Notes: a model not told the origin generated them from the sequence alone. DNA of 64,000 nt from G963677325 sp963677325 (GCA_963677325.2 CAXXGM010000003.1:558001-622000), one strand, 5' to 3'; counted from the stretch's first letter, positions 1-9,804 are shown. A program made the numbers and translations.

Positions 1-979
1 ACATCTCAAATAATCTACGGATGACCATCCGCGTATGATCCGGATAATTCACTTCGACTTTTATATCTGTATCCAGCCATGTCCGGATTTTTCCGAAATG
101 CTTCTTCTTAAGACTTTTTATGACCGGCACTCCCATTTTTTGCAGCGCTGCTACATTACACTGCTGTTCAAATTGTCCTTTCATGGGAATAACCATCAGT
201 TTTTTTCGAAGGAAAAGCGCTTCAGCAGGGGTTTCAAAGCCTGCGCCGCATAAAACTCCTTTCGATTTGGACATATCTTCAACAAACTCATTATTGGTGA
301 TGGGTCTGATTAAAATATTTCCAATTTCATATTCTTTTTTGGAATGTTTCGAGAATACATGCCAGTTTACCTTTTCAAAACCGGAGAGTTTTTTTATAAT
401 CTGTTCATCATCATAAGCCGGGAGATAAATTGTGTAATGGTCGAGTTCCTCAATTCTGCAGTCCCTTACCTGTTTCCGAATAACAGGGGTAAAAATATTG
501 TTGTCGTACATCTGGAAATGAAATCCGATATGTGCGGAGGCCGGAGCGTATTTTTTCAGGATAAGCCTGCCTATGTGATCTTCTTCTTCAGGGAAAGGAA
601 TATTTCTGTTCAATAATGCCCCCTGGTGACTCAATCCGATAACGGGAATATTTTTTTTTCTGCAAGCCCAGGCTGATACCGGTTCAAAATCATTGATCAC
701 CAGATCATAATCCTCGACCTTGAGCTGGTCAATCTCCTTCCTCAAATTGGGCATATTGGCATTGATGTAAGTGCTCCACATATCAATACCCCCTTTTTTT
801 CCAAAAATGAAACTTAAACCCTTTAAACGATATTTGACCGGAAAATCCAGTTTAACATCACTTTGGGTACCGCTGATCAGAATATCGCACTGACAGAATT
901 CCTGAAGATAGGGTATAATCTCCCTTGCCCGGCTTATGTGACCGTTCCCTGTTCCCTGAATGGCGTATAGTATTTTCAT
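1..979 (-). CDS. MurG-like glycosyltransferase, partial (3' end outside window)
   Basis: Reading down from an ATG at 979 the frame stays open to the window edge (326 codons), so the C-terminus is missing. The N-terminus begins MKILYAIQGTGNGHISR, the glycine-rich GxGxGH loop at residues 9-14 typical of GT-B enzymes of the MurG/GT28 type. Near residues 240-260 a segment with GVLCGAGFETPAEAL resembles the nucleotide-sugar binding part of the C-terminal Rossmann domain. The family (called here by motif) transfers a sugar from a UDP-sugar to a lipid or glycan acceptor at the inner membrane; the acceptor cannot be told. It starts 15 bases after the LpxH-like gene on the same strand, so the two are probably co-transcribed and may act on the same envelope lipid or glycan (inference). 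Confidence 0.8.
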   Translation of the reverse strand, partial: MKILYAIQGTGNGHISRAREIIPYLQEFCQCDILISGTQSDVKLDFPVKYRLKGLSFIFGKKGGIDMWSTYINANMPNLRKEIDQLKVEDYDLVINDFEPVSAWACRKKNIPVIGLSHQGALLNRNIPFPEEEDHIGRLILKKYAPASAHIGFHFQMYDNNIFTPVIRKQVRDCRIEELDHYTIYLPAYDDEQIIKKLSGFEKVNWHVFSKHSKKEYEIGNILIRPITNNEFVEDMSKSKGVLCGAGFETPAEALFLRKKLMVIPMKGQFEQQCNVAALQKMGVPVIKSLKKKHFGKIRTWLDTDIKVEVNYPDHTRMVIRRLFEM

Positions 980-994
980 AGCCTGTAATTTTTA

Positions 995-1843
995 TTAATT
1001 GACATTGCTAAATTCAAATACGAGGCTGTTAAACAGATCTTTAACTTCCACGTCCACGATCCGGTCGAATTCGGCTGTCTCATCCTGTGGTTCGCTAAAA
1101 TCTTTCCTGTAATTAAAAACTCTCCATTTCCCCTCGTTATACTCCAAGGCAGAAAGATTTTCAATCCAATCACCTGAATTGAGGTATTTTATAGGTTTAT
1201 TTTCTGCAATAAGGTCTTTGATTTCCGGATGATGGATATGTCCACAGACAATGTAATCGATTCCTTTGTGAACACCGACCAATGCGGCCGAATCCTCAAA
1301 TGCATTGATGTATTTGACCGCACTTTTGACCGACTCTTTTACCTTCCTGGAAAACGACAGAGGCTCCATGTCGAGTTTTCTCACCAACCAGTTGACCTTC
1401 ATATTCAGCCAAATCAGCCAATCATATCCTATAGCTCCCATTTTAGCCAGCCATTTCGAGTTTTGCATGACCACATCAAACACATCTCCATGAAAAAACC
1501 AGGCTTTTTTACCATTAAGATCAAGCTTCAGTTCATTGAGGATATGAAGTTTACCTAATTTAAGACCGCTGAACCTTCGAAACATTTCATCATGATTCCC
1601 TGTGATGTAATAAACGGTACATCTGTCTGATGCAAGTCCGATCAGATGTTTGATCACTTTGAGGTGAGCTTTTGGAAAAAAACGTTTTCTGAACTGCCAG
1701 ATATCGATAATGTCTCCGTTGAGAACAAGAGTTTTGGGTTTGATGCTTTTAAGATATTTCAACAATTCTCCAGCCTGACTTCCCTGAGTCCCTAAATGGA
1801 TATCAGAAAGCACAACCAGTTCCACATTCCGTTTTTCTTTCAT
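995..1843 (-). CDS. LpxH-like metallophosphoesterase (UDP-2,3-diacylglucosamine diphosphatase family)
   Basis: The 282-residue protein carries the full calcineurin-type metal site: D14-x-H16, G43-D44, G82-N-H-D85, HGD at 118-120 and G201-H-I-H204. Length and motif spacing fit the LpxH-like family that removes UMP from UDP-2,3-diacylglucosamine in lipid A synthesis. Many Bacteroidota carry more than one such paralogue, so the exact substrate is uncertain. There is no signal peptide, so the enzyme should be cytoplasmic or peripheral on the inner membrane. It is the first gene of a probable two-gene unit with the glycosyltransferase at 1-979. The ATG at 1843 is the only sensible start. Confidence 0.8.
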   Translation of the reverse strand: MKEKRNVELVVLSDIHLGTQGSQAGELLKYLKSIKPKTLVLNGDIIDIWQFRKRFFPKAHLKVIKHLIGLASDRCTVYYITGNHDEMFRRFSGLKLGKLHILNELKLDLNGKKAWFFHGDVFDVVMQNSKWLAKMGAIGYDWLIWLNMKVNWLVRKLDMEPLSFSRKVKESVKSAVKYINAFEDSAALVGVHKGIDYIVCGHIHHPEIKDLIAENKPIKYLNSGDWIENLSALEYNEGKWRVFNYRKDFSEPQDETAEFDRIVDVEVKDLFNSLVFEFSNVN

Positions 1844-2289
1844 ATTGTCGTGAATTAATCACCACAATAAACAAGTAACTTGTTACGAACTGATTACAAA
1901 TTGATTAAAAAGCAGTTAAGTAATGTCAAGAATATCATGTCGTATTTTAATACTTAGGGAGTTTAGACTTTAGTCTGAAGGATCATAATATTTCTCTTTT
2001 ACCTTTAGCCTATAAGCCCCATACGACATTATTTTATTCCAATTACTTAAAGAAGATTGTGTATGTATTACAGGCCCCTGGTCTGACTCTCTAAAAATCC
2101 CTGACCACTACTGTTCCAACTTCTTTGATTTCGAGGGTGTATAATCAGTGTAGCAGGTAGGTCGGAAAGTAGTATAATAATATGTTAATAACTTTCGAAA
2201 TCTATCACAAAGGGATATAAATAATTTTTATCTGTTTGCAAAAAAAGAAAAAACCAAGGAAGATTTTATACTTTTACTTTTTTAAAAGT
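1844..2289. other. 446-base intergenic region between divergent genes
   Basis: No gene is visible. A small perfect palindrome (ACAAGT-A-ACTTGT, about 1871-1883) sits close to the LpxH-like start. The main content is the inverted-repeat element at 1917-2049. Promoters for both flanking genes must lie here, but no clear TAnnTTTG box was found. Confidence 0.5.
1917..2049. repeat. 133-base element with 29-base imperfect inverted ends enclosing heptad repeats
   Basis: The left arm 1917-1945 and right arm 2021-2049 are inverted copies: the outer eight bases (TAAGTAAT) and inner nine (ATGTCGTAT) match exactly and the middle is diverged. Between the arms lie words of the 7-base family seen elsewhere in the window (TTTAGACTTTAGTCTGAAGG at about 1962-1981, CCTTTAGCCTATAAG at about 2002-2016). 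It looks like a small non-coding mobile or REP-type element. Confidence 0.55.
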
Positions 2290-3297
2290 ATGGTTAAAGA
2301 CGTGATGGAAACAAAAGTTTTACTCCGGTTAATAAAGGATGATATCAAAATTCTTGAAAACATCAATGATTCTTTCATCAGCCAGGCTAATCCTACCTGC
2401 GAAGAGGCAGAAGTAGCACTTGCCCGCGCAAAAGCCCTGGTGATGGAGTTTGAGATGTTGAGCAAGAATCTGTCAAAGGAAGAGCAACCGCAGCTATTCG
2501 ATGAGATAAAAATCAATGCTGCTGAAGAGGAAAAAAGTGAAAAAAAGATCCGTTCTCTTCGGAATTTTCTGCCCTTTATAAAATCAGGAGAAGAAAAATC
2601 TGTTTCACCCGACACCGATCACTTACAGGATAAAAAGGAAGAATCCCAAGCTTTAAAAACAGATAACTTTTCGCCCTCCGGAAAATCTGTAAATGGGATG
2701 GAAGATTCTTCTTCTGTGATAGAATCTACGAATCATATTGACGCAATACCCCGTATAGTTCCGGAGGAGAATGTGACACCTTCATTGATACCAGAATCCG
2801 AATCCGATGAGGAAGGAAATCAGATGGGAAATCAGCCATTTTCATTCCTACCAGAATCCACTGGGAAAGAAATAGATGCTGAGCATTTGACAGACCCCGA
2901 AGAAATCGCTATTGAAGCTGACGCCACATCTGAAGAGCAAACAGAAATGGAATTGCTGGCAGAAAATGAGGGGGAGGGAAAGAAAACCCTTGGAGAAACA
3001 CTGGGCGAAAAGCATCAGCTTGTCAATGATCTGTTGTCACAGGAAAGAAGTGATGCAAAATTTGAAACCAAACCTTTGAAGAGTATCCGTGAAGGCATTG
3101 GCATTAATGACCGGTTTTTGTTTATCAAGGAGCTGTTTCGTAACAACTCAGAGGAGTACGAGCTGGCCATTAAAACACTTGACGAACTTCCTGGCATTGA
3201 GGACGCAGTAAAATTTTTGAAGCAGAATTTTAAATGGAATAAATCAGAAGCAGGAGAGAAATTTCTTTTGCTGATTAAACGCCGATTCGCAAAATAA
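2290..3297 (+). CDS. Acidic hypothetical protein with conserved-looking C-terminal domain
   Basis: I do not recognise this 335-residue protein. Residues 1-55 look helical and may form a coiled coil. The middle (about 55-250) is rich in Glu, Asp, Ser and Pro and is probably disordered. The last 80 residues (from GIGINDRFLFIKELF to the end) look like a compact alpha-helical domain; that motif recurs in unnamed Bacteroidota proteins as far as I recall. No signal peptide or membrane segment is seen. The frame is open further up to a TTG at 2236, but the ATG at 2290 is preferred; an ATG at 2305 is also possible. It ends three bases before rsmI, so the two are co-transcribed. Confidence 0.7.
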   Translation: MVKDVMETKVLLRLIKDDIKILENINDSFISQANPTCEEAEVALARAKALVMEFEMLSKNLSKEEQPQLFDEIKINAAEEEKSEKKIRSLRNFLPFIKSGEEKSVSPDTDHLQDKKEESQALKTDNFSPSGKSVNGMEDSSSVIESTNHIDAIPRIVPEENVTPSLIPESESDEEGNQMGNQPFSFLPESTGKEIDAEHLTDPEEIAIEADATSEEQTEMELLAENEGEGKKTLGETLGEKHQLVNDLLSQERSDAKFETKPLKSIREGIGINDRFLFIKELFRNNSEEYELAIKTLDELPGIEDAVKFLKQNFKWNKSEAGEKFLLLIKRRFAK

Positions 3298-3300
3298 CTC

Positions 3301-4002
3301 ATGGGTAAGCTATTCATTGTTCCCACTCCTATTGGAAATCTGGAGGATATTACCCTGCGGGCGATCAGGATTCTTAAAGAGGCCGATCTCATTCTTGCTG
3401 AGGATACACGCACTTCATCATTCCTGCTGAAACATTATGAAATTAATGCGCGGCTTGAATCGCATCATAAATTCAACGAGCATAAAACTGTTGAAAGGAT
3501 TGCAGCCAGAATTGCAGCCGGTGAAAACATCGCGCTTATTTCTGATGCAGGAACCCCCTCTATTTCGGATCCGGGTTTCCTGTTGACGCGGACCTGTCTG
3601 GATCTGGGCGTTGAAGTGGAATGTCTTCCGGGAGCTACGGCTTTCGTACCGGCCCTTGTAAATTCAGGCTTTCCAAGTGATAAGTTCTGTTTTGAAGGCT
3701 TTCTTCCCCAAAAGAAAGGGCGTCAGAAGCGACTTCTGGAATTAACCCCGGAAACCAGGACCATGATTTTCTATGAATCACCTTTCAGACTGATCAAAAC
3801 ATTGGAACAATTTGCTGTTGTTTTTGGGTCTGAAAGGAAGGTATCCGTTTCGCGGGAATTATCAAAAATGCATGAAGAAAATGTTCGGGGAACGCTCGCA
3901 GAAGTGGTTTCACATTTCAAAACCAAAACGGTAAAAGGTGAAATTGTGATCGTTTTGGAAGGTCTTCAGAGCAAAAAAGTCAATCCGGACGAAGAATCCT
4001 GA
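3301..4002 (+). CDS. rsmI: 16S rRNA (cytidine(1402)-2'-O)-methyltransferase
   Basis: The 233-residue protein starts GKLFIVPTPIGNLEDIT, the signature of RsmI. AEDTRTS and the ALISDAGTPSISDPG loop (about residues 79-93) complete the SAM-binding tetrapyrrole-methylase fold. RsmI methylates the 2'-O of C1402 in the decoding centre of 16S rRNA in the cytoplasm. Its length is slightly below that of the E. coli enzyme, as the C-terminal extension is short. It follows the acidic unknown gene with a three-base gap, suggesting translational coupling, and is followed by a probable terminator. Confidence 0.95.
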   Translation: MGKLFIVPTPIGNLEDITLRAIRILKEADLILAEDTRTSSFLLKHYEINARLESHHKFNEHKTVERIAARIAAGENIALISDAGTPSISDPGFLLTRTCLDLGVEVECLPGATAFVPALVNSGFPSDKFCFEGFLPQKKGRQKRLLELTPETRTMIFYESPFRLIKTLEQFAVVFGSERKVSVSRELSKMHEENVRGTLAEVVSHFKTKTVKGEIVIVLEGLQSKKVNPDEES

Positions 4003-4016
4003 TTATAAAAATATTT

Positions 4017-4059
4017 ATTTAAATAAAGTAAGGAAAACGCTTTGGTGTTTTATTTAAAT
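4017..4059 (+). terminator. Probable terminator after rsmI
   Basis: An 11-base AT-rich stem (ATTTAAATAAA at 4017-4027 pairing with 4049-4059) starts 14 bases after the rsmI stop. No long T-run follows, so termination strength is uncertain. Confidence 0.4.
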
Positions 4060-4203
4060 GTATAACTCCTTCATTTTAAGATTATGGAGCTGATTATGTC
4101 TTCTCTTTTTCAACTTTTTTCAAAAAAAAGATAAAAAAATACATAAATTTTTTACAGAATCGACAAATTTGATGTTTGTACACAAAATATAACAATATTT
4201 AAC

Positions 4204-4397
4204 TATATTTGTTTCTGGTTAAGGTGCCTTTAAGAATCAATACGATACCTATGATTGATTTTTAAAAGGAGTGAATAATTAACCTCTTAAATAATTCAAA
4301 AGGGATATTGACCAATCGGAGCTTTGCCTTTTGCATTATTTAAAATTTTGATTATATTTTATACAATTTTTGTGTGTTAAACGTTAAAATTTTGTCT
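4204..4397 (+). promoter_or_regulatory. Promoter -7 box and long structured leader of the first SusC gene
   Basis: TATATTTG at 4204-4211 fits the Bacteroidota -7 consensus TAnnTTTG. A TTTG at 4175-4178 is 25 bases upstream, too far for a standard -33 box. Transcription from here would leave a leader of about 180 bases before the ATG at 4398. The leader can fold: AATCAAT 4235-4241 pairs with ATTGATT 4254-4260, and CAAAAGG 4297-4303 pairs with CCTTTTG 4327-4333. This may be a site of post-transcriptional control (inference). Confidence 0.5.
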
Positions 4398-7300
4398 ATG
4401 AAAAAAGTTTCACTGCTACTTGCTTTTCTTGGTTTCATAGGAATGCAAGTTGTTTTTGCACAGACCAGGGAGATTTCAGGCGTAGTGACCTCAAGTCAGG
4501 ACGGTAGCACCATTCCGGGTGCGTCTGTTTTTGTGAAAGGCACGACCCTTGGAACCGTCACTGGTAACGATGGAAAGTTTACCTTAAGAATACCGGAGAG
4601 TGCAAAAACGCTCGTGGTAAGCTTCATAGGTATGACTTCCGCTGAAGTGCCCGTTACATCAGCTAACAATTATAAAATTGTGCTGAAATTCACACCGGTT
4701 GAAATCGGTGAAGTCGTCGTGACGGCCATGGGTATAAAACGTTCGGAACGAAGTTTGGGATATACCGCAGCAAAAGTAACCAACGATGATATCACTATAA
4801 CCGGTAATTCAAGCATGATGAATGCTTTACAGGGTAAAATTGCCGGTGTAAACATATCGTCTGCCTCCGGCGCTCCGGGAGCATCATCAAGGGTTGTGCT
4901 GAGAGGTATTTCATCTTTGGGAGGCGCTAATCAGCCCTTATATGTTGTTGACGGAGTTCCAATCAATAATTCTATGCCAGGATCAAGCACTGAGATCAAC
5001 GGTGGTCTTGACTTTGGCAACCGTGCCAATGACATTAACCCGAATGATATACAGGAAATAACTGTTCTAAAAGGAGGTTCCGGTTCTGCATTGTATGGAT
5101 CAAGAGCAGCCAACGGAGTTATTCTGATTGTTACCAAGAAAGGTGGAGTATCCACAAAAGGTGTAGCAAAGGTTGAGATTAACAACGCCACAACTTTCGA
5201 GACCCCCTTGCGTTTGCCCAAAATGCAGAATGAATTCGGACAAGGTTGGTATGATGGAACAGTAGGAGCCAATTTGGAAGAAAATGGAAGCTGGGGACCC
5301 AAATTTGATGGTAAAAATCATGTATGGGGCCATGTAGTGGATAATCAACAGCTATACAAACCCTATGTTGCTTTACCCAATAATATCAGGGATTTTTTTG
5401 ATCCGGGGTTCTCCAATAACGCTTCAGTTTCCATTACAAACGGAAATGAAAATTCATCTTATTATTTGTCGTATGGTAATGTAAAATCCGACGGAATGTT
5501 GCCCGGGAATTCTGATTCCTATAAAAGACATACTATTGCTTTAAGAGGCTCCTCGAAGTTTGGTGAAAAAATCAATGTTAGTGGTTCATTAAATTACATA
5601 CGCAAGGATAGCAGGTATGCACCAACAGGCCAGGAACAATCTTTTCTGGATGGCCTTTGGCAGTTTCCACGGGATATTAGCGTGGTAGATCAGAAGGACT
5701 ACAAGAATAAATTTAACAATGTAGACAATTATTATACTGTTTATGCACAGAATCCTTACTATGTGCTGAATGAACATGGGAACAGATTTCAGGATAACCG
5801 TATCTTTGGCAATATTACAATCGATTATAATATTCTTCCATGGTTGACCGCTACCTGGCGGGTTGGTTCTGATGTTTCCAATGCAACCTTGAAAAACTGG
5901 AGGGCCATTACTCTTTCATCCCGTGCAAATTATGACTGGGAGGTTGGCCGTGTAAGTGAATCATCTTTTTATAGTTCTGAGTTAAATTCAGATTTTTTAT
6001 TGTCGATGAAACATTCATGGAAAAACTTTGATTTGAATGCGGTTCTTGGAAATTCAGTGAATCAACGGGACGCCAGGAATCAAAAGGCTGAAGTGGTAGG
6101 ATTGAGTTTGCCCGGTTTTTATGACCTGTCCAACAGCGCCTCCACACCTACGACCGATCCTTACCCATTCCTTCCATTATCAAAAAGAAGGTTAGTGGGG
6201 GTTTACGGCGCCGTTGATCTTTCATGGAAACAAATGCTATACCTGAATTTTACAGGCCGTAATGACTGGTCTTCCACGCTTGCTCCAAAAAATCGTTCCT
6301 TCTTTTATCCAAGTGTCAGCGCGAGCTTTGTATTCACTGAATTATTGAATGCCAACCTCAGGGATGTTATTTCATTTGGGAAAATTCGTGTTGGTATTTC
6401 ACAGACAGGTAACGATGCATCACCTTACTTGGTTAATTCCATCTTTCCAAAGACTGAGATTACCGATGGATATAGAAACTTGAATTTCCCTTTGGCCGGG
6501 GCAATAAACAGTTTTTCGTTGAGCAACCGGTTGGGGAATCCTGATTTAAAAGCTGAGTTAACTTCAGAGAAAGAACTCGGTACCTCACTCAAGTTTTTAA
6601 ACGATCGTATCGGAGTTGATTTTACTTATTACGACAGGACAACTACCAACTTAATCTGGAATGTTACTTTGCCTTCTTCCGCCGGTTTTACTTCACAAAC
6701 CAGGAATCTTGGAAAGGTTACCAACAAAGGGGTTGAGCTGATGTTGAGTTTTGTTCCAGTCAAGACAAAAGACTGGAAATGGGAACTCTCCTGGAACTAT
6801 GCAAAGAACAACAATAAACTTGTTGAACTGATCCCCGGACTTGATCAGATCGATCTTGGTGCAGGTACTTCAAGTGTAGGATTTGTGGCCCGCCCCGGAA
6901 TGCCAATTGGATTATTTGAGGGTGAAGTTGCTATGTACACGCCTGATGGAAGACCTGTAGTAAATTCACAGGGACTGCCCACTTCAGATCCTGCCCGCCA
7001 AATCCTTGGTGATTCAAACTATAAGTATACAATGGGCGCCAACACAAATTTAACTTATAAAAACTGGTCATTAGCTGCATCATTCGACTTTCGTCACGGA
7101 GGGGTGTTCTATTCACGGACTTCAGAGATGATGTATTTCACCGGGAATGCTCCTCAAACTACTTATAACGACCGCCAGCCGTGGGTTATTCCAAATTCAG
7201 TCCAAAATAGCAATGCAGATGATCCATCTTTACCCGCGGTATATGTTGAAAACACCACACCTATAGCAGGAGGAGACAACAATCTGAATTTGTACTATAG

Positions 7301-7604
7301 TCAATCCTATAGTGCTGGTAAATTCGGTAAGCTCAATCTTCTTGACCGTTCCTTTGTAAAGTTCAGAGAACTTTCAATAGGTTACACTTTCCCGAAGAAA
7401 TTATTTTCCGGGACCCCAATCTCTAGTGCTAATTTAGCGGTAGTTGGTCGGAACCTGATACTGTGGACTCCTAAAAGCAACATTTTTGCTGACCCTGAAT
7501 CAAGCACTTGGGGTGATGAAAGAGGTTTAGGAGGAGCATATGGTGAGTATGGAGCTATGCCTTCCACCCGGAGCATTGGATTCAGTATTAAATTGACTTT
7601 ATAA
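4398..7604 (+). CDS. SusC/RagA-family TonB-linked outer membrane protein
   Basis: The 1068-residue protein begins with a signal peptide (MKKVSLLLAFLGFIGM, cut near VFAQ), then a carboxypeptidase-regulatory-like beta domain (REISGVVTSSQDG onward, about 23-105), a TonB plug (EVVVTAMGIKRSER; PLYVVDGVPINN; GSALYGSRAANGVILI) and a large beta-barrel to the end (FSIKLTL). There is no STN domain, so it is not expected to signal to a FecR/sigma pair, and none lies nearby. SusC proteins import oligomers through the outer membrane with their SusD lid, powered by TonB. The frame extends to a GTG at 4374, but the ATG at 4398 opens the signal peptide. SusD follows after 18 bases. Confidence 0.95.
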   Translation: MKKVSLLLAFLGFIGMQVVFAQTREISGVVTSSQDGSTIPGASVFVKGTTLGTVTGNDGKFTLRIPESAKTLVVSFIGMTSAEVPVTSANNYKIVLKFTPVEIGEVVVTAMGIKRSERSLGYTAAKVTNDDITITGNSSMMNALQGKIAGVNISSASGAPGASSRVVLRGISSLGGANQPLYVVDGVPINNSMPGSSTEINGGLDFGNRANDINPNDIQEITVLKGGSGSALYGSRAANGVILIVTKKGGVSTKGVAKVEINNATTFETPLRLPKMQNEFGQGWYDGTVGANLEENGSWGPKFDGKNHVWGHVVDNQQLYKPYVALPNNIRDFFDPGFSNNASVSITNGNENSSYYLSYGNVKSDGMLPGNSDSYKRHTIALRGSSKFGEKINVSGSLNYIRKDSRYAPTGQEQSFLDGLWQFPRDISVVDQKDYKNKFNNVDNYYTVYAQNPYYVLNEHGNRFQDNRIFGNITIDYNILPWLTATWRVGSDVSNATLKNWRAITLSSRANYDWEVGRVSESSFYSSELNSDFLLSMKHSWKNFDLNAVLGNSVNQRDARNQKAEVVGLSLPGFYDLSNSASTPTTDPYPFLPLSKRRLVGVYGAVDLSWKQMLYLNFTGRNDWSSTLAPKNRSFFYPSVSASFVFTELLNANLRDVISFGKIRVGISQTGNDASPYLVNSIFPKTEITDGYRNLNFPLAGAINSFSLSNRLGNPDLKAELTSEKELGTSLKFLNDRIGVDFTYYDRTTTNLIWNVTLPSSAGFTSQTRNLGKVTNKGVELMLSFVPVKTKDWKWELSWNYAKNNNKLVELIPGLDQIDLGAGTSSVGFVARPGMPIGLFEGEVAMYTPDGRPVVNSQGLPTSDPARQILGDSNYKYTMGANTNLTYKNWSLAASFDFRHGGVFYSRTSEMMYFTGNAPQTTYNDRQPWVIPNSVQNSNADDPSLPAVYVENTTPIAGGDNNLNLYYSQSYSAGKFGKLNLLDRSFVKFRELSIGYTFPKKLFSGTPISSANLAVVGRNLILWTPKSNIFADPESSTWGDERGLGGAYGEYGAMPSTRSIGFSIKLTL

Positions 7605-7622
7605 CAAATAAATTTTTGGACG

Positions 7623-9056
7623 ATGAAAAGACTATATTATCATATGCTTTTGCTGATGACGGTAGTGCTGACTGCCAGTTGTAGTAACAGCTTTTTCGAT
7701 ATAAATGATGACCCGAATAATCCGATCAATCCTGACACTAAATTTGTTTTGACAGGTGGTATAGCCGGAAGCGCCTATAACATTGGTGGATATTACCAGA
7801 CTTTAGGTGGATTCTGGTCTCAACATTATGCGCAATCTACAGGGGCGTCTCAATGGGAAACCTTAGAGACTTTCGGTATCAATGAAGGTGATTACGATAC
7901 TCAATTTACAAATATGTACGCCGGTGCCATGATGGATTTGCAGGTGGTTAAAGACCGGGCGGTTGCTGCTTCCGATTGGTCATACTATCTGATAGCCACT
8001 CTTGTTCAATCGTATGATTTTGGGGTATTGGCTGATCTTTATGGGCAGATTCCTTTTTCAGAGGCTCTCAAAGGTACTGCAAATCTTTCTGCACACTATG
8101 AACAAGGAGCAGCAGTAACGGATAGTCTAATAGCCAGGATTAATGTTGCCCTAAGTAGGGATCTTACGGCATCAACTGCCTCGAAAAAATCGGCTATTGG
8201 AAATAATGATTTAATTTTCCAGGGTGACATAGATAAATGGGTTAAGTTCGGAAATACATTGAAATTGAAACTTATGCTTCGGTTTGTAAATGTGGATGCG
8301 AATAAATATAAAACGCAAATACAGGCCCTTCTTGCTGAAAATAACTTTCTGGATGTTTCAGCAGCAATGACAGCATTTAAACCAGAAGAAAATGGCAGAA
8401 ATCCTTTTTATGAAACTTTTATTAGCCGGCTGGCCGGTAATATAGTTGCCAGTAAAACTCTTTTAGATTACCTTAAAAGCAAAGGAGATGCCAGGTTGGA
8501 CAGTATATTTACTGCTCCTAAAGATGCAGATGATAATGTATTGCCTCAGATTGGATTGGGACAAGGCAAATATAAAGCCGATTCACAGAAATATCCCAAT
8601 ATTAAGAGTTTATCTACTCCCAATTTCCCTTCACTTTCACCGGTTTATTTCTTTACGCTCCCGGAAGTTGATTTTCTTAAGGCTGAAGCAGAATTCCGCT
8701 ATGGAACTGCTGCCAATGCTCAAGCTGCTTATATAAAGGGTATTCAGGATTCTTATGCTTTGGATGGGGTTACTACTGCTCAACCTGATTTATATGCTAC
8801 GAACGGCGCTTATGCTTATAATGGATTACAATCTATTATAACCCAAAAATGGGTTGCCGCTGCGAATAGAAACGCAATTGAATCGTTTTTTGATTTCAAC
8901 AGAACCGGATATCCGGATTTCTTTGTATATTCAGATGTTAGCACGATTGGAACCAGTTTTCCGCAAAGGATTTTATTCCCTGATTCAGAGAGGAAGTCCA
9001 ATTCTAATACTCCTCCAAGACAGGCAGTAAATGCAAAATCCTGGTACGCAAAATAA
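7623..9056 (+). CDS. SusD/RagB-family lipoprotein (SusD-like group 2)
   Basis: The 477-residue lipoprotein has a signal sequence ending in a lipobox at about residue 20 (LTASC) followed by SNSFFDINDDPNNP, typical of the SusD-like 2 subfamily. Helical tetratricopeptide-like repeats follow. A late motif, FTLPEVDFLKAEAEFRYG (about 343-360), is the conserved SusD segment. It should sit on the cell surface as the lid of the SusC pore encoded 18 bases upstream. The ligand is unknown. Confidence 0.92.
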   Translation: MKRLYYHMLLLMTVVLTASCSNSFFDINDDPNNPINPDTKFVLTGGIAGSAYNIGGYYQTLGGFWSQHYAQSTGASQWETLETFGINEGDYDTQFTNMYAGAMMDLQVVKDRAVAASDWSYYLIATLVQSYDFGVLADLYGQIPFSEALKGTANLSAHYEQGAAVTDSLIARINVALSRDLTASTASKKSAIGNNDLIFQGDIDKWVKFGNTLKLKLMLRFVNVDANKYKTQIQALLAENNFLDVSAAMTAFKPEENGRNPFYETFISRLAGNIVASKTLLDYLKSKGDARLDSIFTAPKDADDNVLPQIGLGQGKYKADSQKYPNIKSLSTPNFPSLSPVYFFTLPEVDFLKAEAEFRYGTAANAQAAYIKGIQDSYALDGVTTAQPDLYATNGAYAYNGLQSIITQKWVAAANRNAIESFFDFNRTGYPDFFVYSDVSTIGTSFPQRILFPDSERKSNSNTPPRQAVNAKSWYAK

Positions 9057-9083
9057 ATTATAACATTTTAGTATTCTGAAATT

Positions 9084-9797
9084 ATGAAAATATTTAATTC
9101 AATATTGATTGCAACATTAATTCTGCTGAATTATGGTTGTAAGAAAGATACAGAGGGATTATCCAAGGTTACCGATTTGGTGTCCTATGAACTCACCGGA
9201 GGCACGAGGGTATTAATTCCTAAAGGAGGCACTTATGTTGATCCGGGCTATAAAGCAATGGAAAAAGGCGTAGATGTTACTAATAAAGTTGTTGTCAGTA
9301 GTAATGTTAACGGATCTAAAGTTGGCTTATATGAAGTAACTTATTCTGCTGTTAATGTGGACGGATTTCCTACTTCTATTTCCAGAACAGTTATCATTTT
9401 TGATCCTACTGCTCCTGATATAGATCTTGCCGGTAATTATCTATCTACTGTAAGCAGAGCTGCTCCTTACTCAAGAGGGCCTTATACAGATCTTCTGGTT
9501 TCTGTGACCAAAATTGCTCCAGGATTTTTTTCCGTATCTGATTTCTTAGGGGGATTCTATGATCAAGGCGCTGACTACCTATATGGACCAGATTATGCTA
9601 TGACCGGATTCTTCCAGTTGAATGCCGATAATTCTATAACTTTGGTAAACAGTCACAATGCTGGTTTTGGCGATTCTCTTAGCGGGCTTACTAATGGAAA
9701 GTATGACCCTGCTGCCAATACTTTAAGCTGGCATGTTTTTTATACTGGAAACAACTATGACTTTACTGTAAGTCTTGTTAAAAAAATTAAAAAATGA
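9084..9797 (+). CDS. Surface lipoprotein with DUF5011-type immunoglobulin-like domain
   Basis: This 237-residue protein has a lipoprotein signal (lipobox ending at Cys19, LNYGC, followed by KKD). Residues about 30-115 match the DUF5011/BT_2262-type Ig-like domain (ELTGGTRVLIPKGGTYVDPG ... GLYEVTYSAVNVDG). The C-terminal half (about 115-237) is a glycine- and tyrosine-rich beta domain also found in Bacteroidales SusCD loci. It lies 27 bases after SusD and 7 bases before the next lipoprotein. It probably serves as an accessory surface glycan- or lipid-binding protein; no enzymatic motif is seen. Confidence 0.8.
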   Translation: MKIFNSILIATLILLNYGCKKDTEGLSKVTDLVSYELTGGTRVLIPKGGTYVDPGYKAMEKGVDVTNKVVVSSNVNGSKVGLYEVTYSAVNVDGFPTSISRTVIIFDPTAPDIDLAGNYLSTVSRAAPYSRGPYTDLLVSVTKIAPGFFSVSDFLGGFYDQGADYLYGPDYAMTGFFQLNADNSITLVNSHNAGFGDSLSGLTNGKYDPAANTLSWHVFYTGNNYDFTVSLVKKIKK

Positions 9798-9804
9798 AAT
9801 CATT

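Noticed and set aside
1..616. Plus-strand open frames in the first 600 bases
   Set aside because: They are shadows of the minus-strand glycosyltransferase, whose motifs are clear.
4175..4178. TTTG as -33 box of the first SusC promoter
   Set aside because: The spacer to the -7 box is 25 bases, outside the usual 19-21.
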